Assembly (NCBI GenBank): GCA_029225085.1 | Contig: JAQXVU010000048.1 | Coordinates: 1-64,000, forward strand | Source of the DNA: Eggerthellales bacterium | GTDB taxonomy: Bacteria; Actinomycetota; Coriobacteriia; Coriobacteriales; Eggerthellaceae | Length of the DNA stretch: 64,000 bases | Direction: 5' to 3' | Part shown: one piece after another, positions 1-8,640 of the stretch | How positions within the stretch are numbered: the stretch's first letter is position 1 | Layout of the letters: every line of letters starts with the position of its first letter | Translations under genes and position numbers: made by a program | The notes under the pieces: model-generated | What the model was told of the DNA's origin: nothing | What the model saw: only the letters and a program-made list of their open reading frames with translations | Databases searched by the model: none

Positions 1-108
1 GCGACCATGGAGGGGGGGATCACCCGGTCCCATTCCGAACCCGGCAGTTAAGCCCCCCATCGCCGAAAGTACTGCGGGATCGCCCGTGGGAGGATAGGGC
101 GTCGCGCT
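1..108 (+). rRNA. rrf: 5S ribosomal RNA, missing a few 5' bases
   Basis: The sequence carries the conserved 5S core (CCATTCCGAACCCGGCAGTT followed by AAGCCCCCCATCGCCGAAAG). The first five bases, GCGAC, pair with GTCGC at 101-105 to close helix I. The window therefore begins within a few bases of the mature 5' end. The rest of the rRNA operon (16S, 23S) must lie upstream, outside the window. Confidence 0.96.
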
Positions 109-182
109 CATGCGGGGCGCTTCCTGGTTTTCAGGAGCGCATGCGCTGGCCGGACCGGCCGGTGAGCGCACGAGGCGCATTC

Positions 183-220
183 GGAGGCCCCGGAGCCGTT
201 CGGCTCCGGGGCCTCCTTGC
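183..220 (+). terminator. rRNA operon terminator hairpin
   Basis: A perfect 15-bp GC-rich stem (183-197 with 202-216) closes a four-base loop, followed by a short TTG-containing tail. It lies about 75 bp after the 5S gene and is the likely end of the rRNA transcript, although the T-tract is poor. Confidence 0.8.
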
Positions 221-352
221 GCTTCCACCAGGTTTCTGTGTGGTCGCTCTCTTGTTGCTGCGTTTTCAGTTTTCCGTCTTCTTCCACTGCTTTGTATTTG
301 TGCAACAGCTACCGTTTGTCTGGATAGCTCTTTTTGTCGCATGCATCAGGGC

Positions 353-358
353 TATAAT
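353..358 (+). promoter_or_regulatory. -10 element upstream of the 200-aa helical protein gene
   Basis: A consensus TATAAT lies 51 bp before the preferred start codon at 409. No good -35 box is seen at ideal spacing. The remainder of 221-352 shows no gene. Confidence 0.45.
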
Positions 359-408
359 ATGAGTGGATTTTTCTATACGTATTTCGTTGAGTGAAGACGA
401 GGGTAGTT

Positions 409-1011
409 GTGAGCGATCGAATTGATGAAATTAAGGAGCAGGCTCAGAAAGCCGCTTCAAACGATGGTGCCTTGCGCGACCTTATCGAGGATCTGGCTGG
501 TCCTTCCCGCCGCAATCGTCAGCATGCGGCTAGCGTTATGAATGCCCTTTCCAAGCAGAGCCCCGAGACCGTGGTTCCTTTCATTGGCAACTTGGTAGAC
601 GCTCTAGAGCTGAAAGAGGCCCAGACTCGCTGGGAGTCTCTTGATGCTCTTTCTTCTATGGTTGCCGTGCAGGTAGAATCCTGCGACGAGGCTGTTCCCG
701 GCGCAGAGTCTGCGCTCTTCGATGAGGACAACGGCCTTTTGCATCTTGCCGCACTTCGCTTCCTCTGCACCATTGGCGCAGTGAGCGAGGACCGTTCCCT
801 TAAGGTGTGGCCCCTCATCGACGAGGCGGTGCAGTGCTATCACGGCGACTCCGAGTTCCTCGAGATGCTGGCCGCGGTGAACGATTTCGCTTTGGGCAAC
901 ATCGATCCTTCCGTTAAGGAAGCTCTCAGCGCTCGCATGGCCTTCGATGCCAAGAATTCTCGTGGCGCACTGCAGCGTCGCGCTGCTTCCATCGTCGAGG
1001 CCTGCGCGTAG
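409..1011 (+). CDS. HEAT/ARM-like helical repeat protein, function unknown
   Basis: A 200-aa soluble protein without signal peptide or membrane segment. It is almost wholly alpha-helical by composition, with recurring helix pairs such as NRQHAASVMNALS, AQTRWESLDALSSM and LHLAALRFLCTIG. This pattern suits a small HEAT/ARM-type repeat scaffold (inference from pattern only). The open frame extends back to 391, but GTG at 409 has a GAGGG five bases upstream (399-403) and is the better start. It stands alone between the rRNA operon and the isocitrate dehydrogenase gene, so context gives no function. I do not recognise a named family. Confidence 0.75.
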   Translation: MSDRIDEIKEQAQKAASNDGALRDLIEDLAGPSRRNRQHAASVMNALSKQSPETVVPFIGNLVDALELKEAQTRWESLDALSSMVAVQVESCDEAVPGAESALFDEDNGLLHLAALRFLCTIGAVSEDRSLKVWPLIDEAVQCYHGDSEFLEMLAAVNDFALGNIDPSVKEALSARMAFDAKNSRGALQRRAASIVEACA

Positions 1012-1427
1012 TCTTTCCGTTTGCTGCACCTGCAGTTGCGTTGAAGACTCTGCTTGCAAGACGCCTGCGGATTGGTCGGTCGCTCTAGATCGTTTGGCCC
1101 GTACTTTACAGGGATTTTGCATTCTGGCCGCTTTGCGTTCTTCCATATGTTCCTAATCGAACTTTTCTGCCACTCGCACTGCTTTATTATGGTAAAGCAG
1201 TGCGAAGCTATATTGTGGTAGGGCACCGTAAGCTTCGGTGTCTTGTGACTGGTCGTTGTCTGGTGTCATTGAATGGGATTTCCTGTTCTGTGGCGTGGCG
1301 GGCCTTGCCGTTATAAGACGCATTGAGCTTTAACGTTGTATTAAAACCTTCTGTCAGGCTGTGCGCTGGCCCCCTTGTTGGCCTAGCGTATCTACCTGTG
1401 AAACGAGCGAGTTATAAGGAGACTTCA
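1012..1427. other. intergenic region before isocitrate dehydrogenase
   Basis: About 415 bp without a convincing gene. It holds the 28-bp palindrome at 1176-1203, and just after it a short hairpin (CACCG / CGGTG, about 1223-1239). The region probably carries the promoter and control elements for icd, but no clear -35/-10 pair was found. Confidence 0.5.
1176..1203. repeat. 28-bp palindrome upstream of isocitrate dehydrogenase
   Basis: GCACTGCTTTA (1176-1186) and its exact complement TAAAGCAGTGC (1193-1203) flank six bases. There is no T-tract, so an operator or mRNA hairpin is as likely as a terminator for the preceding gene. Confidence 0.6.
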
Positions 1428-2522
1428 TTGGCACAGCATACTGTGACCCTCATTCCCGGTGACGGCATCGGAAACGAGACCACTTCCGCCATGCAGCGCG
1501 TGCTTGCTGCAGCTGGCGCCGACATCAACTGGGAGATTGCCGAGGCTGGCGCTCATCTTATGGAAATCGAGGGAACCCCTCTTCCCGAGAGCACCATCGA
1601 AGCCGTAAAGCGCAACAAGGTTGCCATTAAGGGCCCTGTTACCACTCCTGTGGGAACTGGCTTCCGCAGCGTGAACGTTGCCCTTCGTCAGAGCCTCGAT
1701 CTGTATGTGTGCCTGCGTCCCGTTATCTCTATTCCTGGTGCTGGCGGACGCTATGACGACGTCGACCTGGTCATCGTTCGCGAGAACACCGAGGACCTGT
1801 ATGCCGGCATTGAGTTCGAAGAGGGCTCTAAGGCCGCTGCGCATCTCATCGACATGGTGCAGAAGACCGGCGCTGGCTCTATCCGTCCCGACTCCGGTAT
1901 TTCCATTAAGCCTATCAGCGTAACCGGCACCCAGAATATCGTGCGCTATGCCTTCGACTACGCCGTGAAGCATGGCCGTAAGAAGGTCACCGCTGTTCAT
2001 AAGGCAAACATCATGAAGCATTCCGATGGCCTGTTCCTGCGCGAGGCTCGCAAGGTGGCCGAGGAGTACGCCGACAAGGGCATCGAGTTCGACGACAAGA
2101 TCGTCGATGCCTTCTGCATGAACTGCGTTATCGATCCTTCCCAGTTCGACGTCATCGTGTTCCCTAACCTGTACGGTGACATCGCTTCCGACCTGTGCGC
2201 GGGCCTGGTGGGCGGCCTGGGCATTGCTCCTGGCGCTAACATCGGTAAGGACTACGCCATTTTCGAGGCTGTTCACGGCTCCGCACCCGATATCGCCGGC
2301 AAGAACCTGGCCAACCCAACGGCTGAGGTGCTGTCTGCCTGCATGATGCTCGACTATCTGGGTGAGATGGAAACTGCCGAGCGCATTCGCGATGCGGTAC
2401 GCGCCGTCTATGCTGAGGGCAAGTACCTGACCGGGGACATTCGTCGTGCGACCGGTTCTCAGGAACCCGGATGCACGTGTACCGAATTTACCGACGCGCT
2501 GGTGGCTGCACTGCAGAAGTAA
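1428..2522 (+). CDS. icd: isocitrate dehydrogenase, probably NAD-dependent
   Basis: A 364-aa isocitrate/isopropylmalate dehydrogenase family enzyme converting isocitrate to 2-oxoglutarate and CO2 in the cytosol. Family motifs are present: LIPGDGIGNETT at the N-terminus, the substrate loop VALRQSLDLYVCLRPV, VIVRENTEDLYAGIE, and the NLYGDIASDLCAGLVGGLG metal/cofactor segment. The cofactor loop reads HGSAPDIAGKNLANP. Asp-Ile replaces the Lys-Tyr of NADP enzymes, and Ala follows in NLANP, pointing to NAD (established specificity rule; the application here is inference). The frame is open from 1323, but TTG at 1428 has AAGGAG (1416-1421) six bases upstream and starts the protein just before the nucleotide fold. 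Aconitase follows in the same direction. Confidence 0.93.
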   Translation: MAQHTVTLIPGDGIGNETTSAMQRVLAAAGADINWEIAEAGAHLMEIEGTPLPESTIEAVKRNKVAIKGPVTTPVGTGFRSVNVALRQSLDLYVCLRPVISIPGAGGRYDDVDLVIVRENTEDLYAGIEFEEGSKAAAHLIDMVQKTGAGSIRPDSGISIKPISVTGTQNIVRYAFDYAVKHGRKKVTAVHKANIMKHSDGLFLREARKVAEEYADKGIEFDDKIVDAFCMNCVIDPSQFDVIVFPNLYGDIASDLCAGLVGGLGIAPGANIGKDYAIFEAVHGSAPDIAGKNLANPTAEVLSACMMLDYLGEMETAERIRDAVRAVYAEGKYLTGDIRRATGSQEPGCTCTEFTDALVAALQK

Positions 2523-2535
2523 CGGTATAACGAAA

Positions 2536-2565
2536 GAGCCTCGCACTTGCGGGGCTCGCTCATTT
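2536..2565 (+). terminator. short hairpin between icd and acnA
   Basis: A nine-base stem with one G-U pair (2536-2544 with 2549-2557), a four-base loop, then GCTCATTT. It is a weak intrinsic terminator or an intercistronic processing hairpin. Confidence 0.5.
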
Positions 2566-2610
2566 GTATTTGTAGAACTCGTCATGACGATTATGAGGAG
2601 AGGACGATTC

Positions 2611-5277
2611 ATGACTGATACGCTGAACCTTAAGGACAGCTTGCAGGTGGGGGATGCCACCTACGATTACTATCCGGTAAGCCAGATTCAGGGCTCTGAG
2701 AAGCTGCCCTACTCCCTGACCGTTCTCCTCGAGAACATCCTGCGCCTTGCCCCTTCCCAGGAGCGAGCTCACGAGCTCGCTGACCGCCTCATGCAGGCTG
2801 GCCTGGCTGGCGAGGTAGGCGACGAGATTGAGTTCTCTCCCTCCCGCGTGCTCTTCCAGGACTTCACCGGCGTGCCCGTGTTCGTAGACTTCGCCGTTAT
2901 GCGCGAGGCCTGCGCCGAGCTGGGCGGCGATCCTTCCAAGGTGAACCCTCAGGTGCCTTGCGACCTGGTCATCGACCACTCCGTCATCGCCCATACCTCT
3001 GGCTGCGTCGAGGCCCTCTCTGCCAACATGGACACCGAGTTCAAGCACAACAAGGAGCGCTACCAGTTCCTGAAGTGGGCCCAGGAGTCCTTCGACAACG
3101 TTCGCATCGTTCCTCCCGGAGCGGGTATCTGCCATCAGCTGAACATCGAGCGCTTCGCCAACGTTGTCATGACCAAGGATGGCACTGCATACTTCGACTC
3201 CCTGGTGGGCACTGACTCCCATACCCCTACTGCCAACGGCATTGGTGTTCTGGGTTGGGGCGTTGGCGGTATCGAGGCTGAGGCCGCCGCTTTGGGTCAG
3301 CCCATCACCACCCTGGTTCCCCGTGTTATCGGCGTGAAGCTCACGGGCAAGTTGGCAGCCAATGTCACCGCTATGGATCTCTCCCTGGCTTTCGCCCAGC
3401 GCCTCCGTGCCGAGGGCGTCGTGGGATGCTTTGTGGAATGCTTCGGCGAGGGCGTATCTTCCCTGTCCGCTACCCAGCGTACCTGCATCTCTAACATGAC
3501 TCCTGAGTATGGCAGCACCTGCACCCTGTTCCCCGTCGACGAGAAGACCATCGACTACCTGAAGGTCACCGGTCGCAGTGATGAGCAGGTTGCCCTGGTG
3601 GAAGCCTATGCAAAGGCTCAGGGCCTGTGGAATGACCCTGCCGCACCTCAGCGCACCTACGCTAAGGTACTGGAAATTGACCTGAGCACCATCGAGCACA
3701 ACATCGCTGGTCCTTCCCGTCCTCACGATCGCATTCCTGTGACTGGCGCCAAGGACGCCTTCCACAAGATCTGCGACGACAGGGGCCTCGACCTGAACAA
3801 GAAGGTGAAGGTCACCCTCCGCGGTCATGAGCACGAGCTTACTCACGGCGCTATCGCCATCGCCGCCGTTACCAGCTGCACCACTGCAACCGACCCTGCC
3901 ATGATGCTGTCCGCTGGCATTATGGCTCGCAACGCTGCCGCTGCGGGTCTGCGCCCTAAGCCTTGGGTGAAGACCATCTTGGCTCCCGGTAGCCGCGCCA
4001 CCGAGCTGCTGCTGAAGCGCGCCGGCCTCCTCGAGGACCTGCAGTTCCTGGGCTTCTACACCTGCGGTTTCGGCTGCATGAGCTGCATCGGTAACTCCGG
4101 CCCCGTGTTCCCCGAGATGCACGAGATCTGCGACGACATCGAGCTGGCCAGCGTTCTGTCCGGCAACCGCAACTTCGAGGGCCGCATTTCCCCTGACGTA
4201 TCCCAGAACTACCTGGCATCTCCTACCACCGTCATCGCCTACGCTCTGGCCGGCACCATGGACATCGACTTCAAGACCACGCCACTGGGCACCGACCTGA
4301 ATGGTCACGATGTCTATCTGGAAGACATCTGGCCTGATGACGGCGAGATCGCCACGGCTCTGCGTAAGTTCGTCACCGCCGATCTCTTCGCCGAGGCTGA
4401 GAAGGGCCTGTACGAGGGCAGCAAGCAGTGGCAGGAGCTGAGCAGCGACAAGAGCTCCATTTTCAGCTGGGATGAGGACTCCACCTACGTGCGTCGCGCC
4501 ACCTACTTCGACGGCATGCCCGCTTCCCCTGTGGAGCCCGAGGCCATTCAGGGTGCTCGCGCCATTGCGGTTCTGGGCGATTTCATCACCACGGACCACA
4601 TTTCCCCAGCTGGCGCCATTGCCTCCGACTCCGCAGCTGCCAAGTACCTGCGAAATCACGGCGTTGCCGAGGAGGACTTCAACACCTACGGAAGCCGTCG
4701 CGGCAACCATGAGGTCATGGCTCGCGGCACCTTCGCCAATGTGAAGCTGCAGAACAAGCTGGCCGAGGGCAAGAAGGGCGGCTGGACCCGCGACTTCGCC
4801 GATGGCCAGGTAAAGCTCCTCTTCGATGCCTGCGAGAACTACCGCGCCTCCGGCACGCCTCTGGTGCTGCTGGCTGGCAAGATGTACGGCTCCGGCTCCT
4901 CCCGCGACTGGGCGGCTAAGGGCCCCATGCTCATCGGCGTGAAGGCCGCCTTCGCCGAGAGCTTCGAGCGCATTCATCGCTCCAACCTCATCGGCATGGG
5001 CATTCTGCCTCTGCAGTTCGAAGAGGGTCAGAGCGTTGCCAGCCTGGGCCTTACCGGCACCGAGACCTTCAACATCGGCGCTATCGACTTCTCCGACGGC
5101 CTGCCCAAGCCTGCTCATGTTCCCGTGGAAGCTGTCCGCGAGAACGGCGAGAAGGTTTCCTTCACCATGCTGGTGCGCATCGATACCCCAACTGAGGGCG
5201 CGTACTTCCGTCATGGTGGCATCCTGCAGTACGTGCTGCGCAAGCTCGCTGCAGAGAACGGTGCCGACCAGGCGTAG
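2611..5277 (+). CDS. acnA: aconitate hydratase A
   Basis: An 888-aa AcnA-type aconitase interconverting citrate and isocitrate through a [4Fe-4S] cluster. Cluster cysteines lie in VTSCTTATDPAMM and GFGCMSCIGNSGP. The SHTPTANGIGVLGWGVGG segment and the C-terminal swivel-domain motif YGSGSSRDWAAKGP are intact, and the length is normal for the family. ATG at 2611 is preferred over the earlier open frame because GAGGAGAGGA sits just upstream and the protein then starts at the usual place. It lies directly behind icd, so citrate is carried to 2-oxoglutarate by two neighbouring genes. No citrate synthase is in the window. Confidence 0.97.
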   Translation: MTDTLNLKDSLQVGDATYDYYPVSQIQGSEKLPYSLTVLLENILRLAPSQERAHELADRLMQAGLAGEVGDEIEFSPSRVLFQDFTGVPVFVDFAVMREACAELGGDPSKVNPQVPCDLVIDHSVIAHTSGCVEALSANMDTEFKHNKERYQFLKWAQESFDNVRIVPPGAGICHQLNIERFANVVMTKDGTAYFDSLVGTDSHTPTANGIGVLGWGVGGIEAEAAALGQPITTLVPRVIGVKLTGKLAANVTAMDLSLAFAQRLRAEGVVGCFVECFGEGVSSLSATQRTCISNMTPEYGSTCTLFPVDEKTIDYLKVTGRSDEQVALVEAYAKAQGLWNDPAAPQRTYAKVLEIDLSTIEHNIAGPSRPHDRIPVTGAKDAFHKICDDRGLDLNKKVKVTLRGHEHELTHGAIAIAAVTSCTTATDPAMMLSAGIMARNAAAAGLRPKPWVKTILAPGSRATELLLKRAGLLEDLQFLGFYTCGFGCMSCIGNSGPVFPEMHEICDDIELASVLSGNRNFEGRISPDVSQNYLASPTTVIAYALAGTMDIDFKTTPLGTDLNGHDVYLEDIWPDDGEIATALRKFVTADLFAEAEKGLYEGSKQWQELSSDKSSIFSWDEDSTYVRRATYFDGMPASPVEPEAIQGARAIAVLGDFITTDHISPAGAIASDSAAAKYLRNHGVAEEDFNTYGSRRGNHEVMARGTFANVKLQNKLAEGKKGGWTRDFADGQVKLLFDACENYRASGTPLVLLAGKMYGSGSSRDWAAKGPMLIGVKAAFAESFERIHRSNLIGMGILPLQFEEGQSVASLGLTGTETFNIGAIDFSDGLPKPAHVPVEAVRENGEKVSFTMLVRIDTPTEGAYFRHGGILQYVLRKLAAENGADQA

Positions 5278-5340
5278 CATTCAAGCGAGGGCGGCACGCT
5301 GAGTTTAGCTCACTGAAGCCGTTGGCTGAGCAAGGCGCCC

Positions 5341-5368
5341 TTGACCAGGTAAAAGCTGTTTGTACAAT
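5341..5368 (+). promoter_or_regulatory. sigma70-type promoter for the 592-aa membrane protein
   Basis: TTGACC (5341-5346), a 16-bp spacer, then TACAAT (5363-5368). Transcription would begin just before the palindrome at 5383-5417, placing that hairpin in the 5' untranslated region. Confidence 0.6.
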
Positions 5369-5382
5369 TACTGCACGTTCCG

Positions 5383-5417
5383 GAACTTCCACATGAATTC
5401 AATTCGTGTGGAAGTTC
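5383..5417. repeat. 35-bp inverted repeat in the leader of the next gene
   Basis: GAACTTCCACATG (5383-5395) pairs with CGTGTGGAAGTTC (5405-5417), 13 bp with one T-G wobble, and the arms nearly continue through the loop. No T-tract follows. It may be a protein operator or an mRNA hairpin in the leader. Confidence 0.65.
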
Positions 5418-5487
5418 TGAATGTCTAGGAATCCATAGACCTACCTTATACAATGGAAAAATTACAGTCTATTAAGGAGGTACTTCT

Positions 5488-7266
5488 ATGGCCGAGCCTT
5501 CCGGATTTGGCCCCAATATGTCTTGGGATGACCTCTTGAAGGGGATGGGTGTGAACCCAAACAATGGCGAAGAGGGCGGCGCACAGCAGCCACAGCCAGA
5601 GATCCACTTCAAGAAGCCTTCTAAAAAGGCCCTCATCCCCATCGTCATCGTGGGCATCCTTCTGGTGGCGTTCCTGTACTGGTGGTTCCACCCCGCCATC
5701 AACATCCACAGCGATTCCCTGTGGTCCTTCGTCTGCCTGTTCATCTTCCTGCCTCTGTTCCTGCTGTTCAGGTCACTGAGCAAGAAGGCCGAAGAGGGCT
5801 CTCTGAAGGAGCCACCTAATGCGAAGAAGGCGGGAACCTTCAAGAAGCTGTCCTGGGTTCCTGTGGGCGCCTTTGTGCTGGTACTGGTTGGCGCCGTTGC
5901 TGGTGCTTCCTTCATTCCCGGCAACGCAGCCCGTTATTCCAGCATTCTTCCTATTACGACGGAGGACTTCGCTGAGGACATTGAGATGGTCGACTACGAT
6001 ACCATCCCCGTCATCGATCGTGATTCTGCCGTTCTGCTGGGTAACCGTACCCTGGGCGAGATCCCTGAGTACGTAAGCCAGTTCGAGATTTCCAACATGT
6101 ACAGCCAGATCAACTATCAGGGTCGCCCTGTGCGTGTAAGCCCTCTGAACTATGAGGACTTCTTTAAGTGGGTCAATAACATGAGCACCGGTCTGCCTGG
6201 CTACGTCATCGTCGACATGGCCTCTCAGAACACCAAGGTCGTTCGCACTGAGACCCCCATCTACTACTCTGAGTCTGAGCCCTTCGATCGCAACATCGAT
6301 CGCTACGTGCAGCTGAAGTACCCCTTCTACATGTTCGAGGAGAAATCCTTCGAGATCGATGAAGAGGGAACTCCTTGGTGGGTATGCCCCGTACAGACCC
6401 GTACCATCGGCCTGTTCGGCGGTGAGACCATCGAGCGCGTTGTTCTGGTTAACGCCAGCACCGGTGAGTGCCAGGACTACGCTATCGAGGATTGCCCTCA
6501 GTGGGTAGACCGCGCCTATCCTTCTGACCTGCTGGTTCAGCAGTACAACTGGTACGGCACCTATCTGAACGGCTGGCTGAACAGCTGGCTGGGTCAGACC
6601 GGCGTAACCCAGACCACTCCTGGCACCAATGGCCTGCCTGGCTACAACTACGTGGTGAAGGATGACGACGTCTGGATGTACACCGGCGTTACCTCCGCAA
6701 CTGCCGATAACTCCATCATCGGCTTCGTGTTGGTGAACCAGCGTACCTCCGAGGCGCACTTCTACTACATCTCTGGCGCAACTGAGGCTTCCGCTATGGA
6801 ATCTGCCGAGGGCCAGGTTCAGAACCTGCGCTACAGCGCAACCTTCCCGCTGTTGCTTAACATCAACGATCAGCCTACCTACTTCATGGCTTTGAAGGAC
6901 GGCGCGGGCTTGGTTAAGAAGTACGCCATGATCGATATTCAGCGCTATCAGAACGTAGCGGTTGGTGACACCGTGAGCGAGTGCCAGAAGTCCTATAAGG
7001 CCCTGCTGGCATCGAACGGCGTGGGTGCCACTAGCTCCGACGGTACTGAGGCAGCCGGTCTCGTGGTGAAGGGAACCATCCACAGCATGGCCAGCGCCGT
7101 GATCGATGGCAACACTCACTTCTATGTGACTCTCGAGGACAACGATCAGATCTTCGATTGCGCACTGCCTGCTCAGCTTGAGATCGTTGGCTACAAGGAG
7201 GGCGACAAGATCAAGCTCACCTACATTGCCGGTGACGGCATCTGCACGGTAAGCGCGATTGGGTAG
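5488..7266 (+). CDS. large membrane-anchored protein of unknown function
   Basis: A 592-aa protein with a perfect AAGGAGG (5474-5480) seven bases before ATG. An acidic/Pro-rich cytoplasmic start (1-45) is followed by three hydrophobic segments near residues 48-67, 78-94 and 123-142. A roughly 440-residue C-terminal part rich in Tyr, Trp, Asn and Thr follows, probably outside the membrane. It includes an aromatic patch near residues 350-370 (QQYNWYGTYLNG, WLNSWLGQT) and is beta-rich by composition. No catalytic motif was recognised. It is a single-gene unit with its own promoter and leader palindrome. An envelope or sensory role is possible but unsupported. Confidence 0.85.
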   Translation: MAEPSGFGPNMSWDDLLKGMGVNPNNGEEGGAQQPQPEIHFKKPSKKALIPIVIVGILLVAFLYWWFHPAINIHSDSLWSFVCLFIFLPLFLLFRSLSKKAEEGSLKEPPNAKKAGTFKKLSWVPVGAFVLVLVGAVAGASFIPGNAARYSSILPITTEDFAEDIEMVDYDTIPVIDRDSAVLLGNRTLGEIPEYVSQFEISNMYSQINYQGRPVRVSPLNYEDFFKWVNNMSTGLPGYVIVDMASQNTKVVRTETPIYYSESEPFDRNIDRYVQLKYPFYMFEEKSFEIDEEGTPWWVCPVQTRTIGLFGGETIERVVLVNASTGECQDYAIEDCPQWVDRAYPSDLLVQQYNWYGTYLNGWLNSWLGQTGVTQTTPGTNGLPGYNYVVKDDDVWMYTGVTSATADNSIIGFVLVNQRTSEAHFYYISGATEASAMESAEGQVQNLRYSATFPLLLNINDQPTYFMALKDGAGLVKKYAMIDIQRYQNVAVGDTVSECQKSYKALLASNGVGATSSDGTEAAGLVVKGTIHSMASAVIDGNTHFYVTLEDNDQIFDCALPAQLEIVGYKEGDKIKLTYIAGDGICTVSAIG

Positions 7267-7287
7267 CAGGCGAGAGACCGTCTGAAT

Positions 7288-7400
7288 GCGCAACGACGGC
7301 GGCATGAGTTGTCGAAGCGCACCGTGACCGCACAACGCCGGCGGCATGCGTTGCTGAAGCGTAGGGTGACTGCGCGGCGCACGTTGCCGAAGCGCACCAT
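7288..7400. repeat. 42-bp imperfect tandem repeat, about 2.7 copies
   Basis: Units begin at 7288, 7330 and 7372. The first two share about three quarters of their bases, including the core CGGCGGCATG, and the third is shortened. The array starts 21 bp after the stop codon of the membrane-protein gene and is non-coding as far as can be seen. Confidence 0.75.
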
Positions 7401-7409
7401 ATAAATATG

Positions 7410-7437
7410 CGAGGGCCCCCTTGACGCGGGGCCCTCG
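7410..7437 (+). terminator. GC-rich hairpin after the membrane-protein gene
   Basis: A perfect 10-bp stem CGAGGGCCCC / GGGGCCCTCG around eight bases. It is followed by TGCTGTAATAAT rather than a T-run, so termination strength is uncertain. Confidence 0.55.
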
Positions 7438-7499
7438 TGCTGTAATAATGCAAAAGTTGCGTAATGCAACGAAACGAACGAATAGTTCCGCTGCCAAAG

Positions 7500-7605
7500 A
7501 CAGCTGGTACCGAAAGGTTTAATCGCGCAAGAAGCGGCCCGCCGAGGTGGTCCGTAAGGTGTGACTTTGCGACCCCTGCTGTCTACGGACGGCAGGGGTC
7601 GTTTT
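7500..7605 (+). promoter_or_regulatory. probable ribosomal protein L10 leader with attenuator
   Basis: The 5' region of rplJ ends in a terminator-like hairpin: CGACCCCTGC (7570-7579) pairs with GCAGGGGTCG (7592-7601), followed by TTTT. This is the position and architecture of the known autoregulatory L10 leader, where the L10/L7-L12 complex binds its own mRNA. I see the attenuator directly; the protein-binding fold is inferred from position. Confidence 0.6.
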
Positions 7606-7672
7606 CATGCATGGTGAACGATCCCTCCCACTGCGCGGAACCTGAGCGTATGTGAAAAGGAGGTGTACGAAC

Positions 7673-8158
7673 ATGGCTAATGCAAAGAACATTGAGAACC
7701 TCGCTGCTATCAAGGAGGATCTGGCTGATATCACCGCTCTCTGGGTGGTCGACTATCGCGGTCTGACCGTTAAGCAGATCCAGCAGCTGCGCCGCGACGT
7801 CCGTGAGGCTGACGGCGTAATGAAGGTTTACAAGAACACTCTGGTACAGAAGGCTATCGAGGAGCTGGGTCTGGTTAACATCGACTCCGTCCTGGAGGGT
7901 CCTTCCGCCTTCGTGTTCGCTAAGGGTGATGCTGTTGCCCCTGCAAAGGCTCTGAAGGACTTCGCTAAGACCAATCAGAACCTGGTGCTGAAGGGTGGCA
8001 TCATGGACGGTGAGTTCCAGGATGCAGCTGCTTTCGAGACTATCGCTTCTCTGCCTTCTCGCGACCAGCTCCTGGGTCAGATCGCTTCTTCCCTTACCGC
8101 TGTTGCTTCTCAGCTGGCTATCGCCCTGGGCGAGATGTCCGAAAAGGAAGCTGCTTAA
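7673..8158 (+). CDS. rplJ: 50S ribosomal protein L10
   Basis: A 161-aa stalk-base protein that anchors L7/L12 dimers to 23S rRNA. It carries the family features ALWVVDYRGLTVKQIQQLR and the VYKNTLVQKA region, with the helical C-terminal tail that binds L12 dimers. ATG at 7673 follows AAGGAGG (7657-7663). rplL comes next, as usual. The normal upstream partners rplK-rplA are absent, and the gene is preceded by a probable autoregulatory leader. Confidence 0.97.
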   Translation: MANAKNIENLAAIKEDLADITALWVVDYRGLTVKQIQQLRRDVREADGVMKVYKNTLVQKAIEELGLVNIDSVLEGPSAFVFAKGDAVAPAKALKDFAKTNQNLVLKGGIMDGEFQDAAAFETIASLPSRDQLLGQIASSLTAVASQLAIALGEMSEKEAA

Positions 8159-8240
8159 ACCGCTGCCGCCAGGCGGCGGCCTAGCAACTTTTGTATTATG
8201 TGACGTTGCCTAAGTTGGCAACAGTTGAAAGGAAATGAAA

Positions 8241-8606
8241 ATGGCTCTTACTAACGAAGAGATCATTGCTGCTCTGGGTGAGAAGACCCTGATCGAGCTG
8301 GCTGCACTCCGTGACGCTATCTGCGAGGAGTTTGGTGTATCCGCTACTGCTGCTGTTGCAGTTGCTGCTGGTCCTACTGAGGCCGCTGAGGAGAAGTCCG
8401 AGTTCGACGTTGTTCTCGAGGGCTTCGGCGACAACAAGATCGCTGTTATCAAGGCTGTTCGTGGCATCACCGGTCTGGGCCTGAAGGAGGCTAAGGCTCT
8501 GGTAGAGGGCGCTCCTGCTCCTATCAAGGAGGGCGTTGCAAAGGACGAGGCCGAGAAGATGAAGGCCGAGCTGGAAGAGGCTGGTGCAGCTGTAACCCTG
8601 AAGTAA
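8241..8606 (+). CDS. rplL: 50S ribosomal protein L7/L12
   Basis: A 121-aa acidic stalk protein recruiting translation factors to the ribosome. It has an N-terminal dimerisation helix, an Ala-rich hinge around residues 36-50, and the canonical C-terminal domain ([36 protein letters not shown]). Two ATGs exist. The one at 8241 has a proper seven-base gap from AAAGGA, while the one at 8235 is too close. A strong terminator follows, so rpoB/rpoC are not co-transcribed here. Confidence 0.98.
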   Translation: MALTNEEIIAALGEKTLIELAALRDAICEEFGVSATAAVAVAAGPTEAAEEKSEFDVVLEGFGDNKIAVIKAVRGITGLGLKEAKALVEGAPAPIKEGVAKDEAEKMKAELEEAGAAVTLK

Positions 8607-8640
8607 TTCAGGTTGCTGCATAATCGCTTTTCGCAACTTT

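Noticed and set aside
110-394. Plus-strand frame of 94 codons after 5S
   Set aside because: It runs through the rRNA terminator stem, has no ribosome-binding site and looks non-coding.
2560-5280. A 906-codon open frame on the minus strand opposite aconitase
   Set aside because: It is the antisense of a highly conserved gene with strong codon bias; its composition (Gly/Val/Leu/Gln/His-rich, no domain) is typical of a shadow frame.
7464-7655. 63-codon frame in the L10 leader
   Set aside because: It covers the attenuator hairpin and lacks a ribosome-binding site; regulatory RNA is the better explanation.
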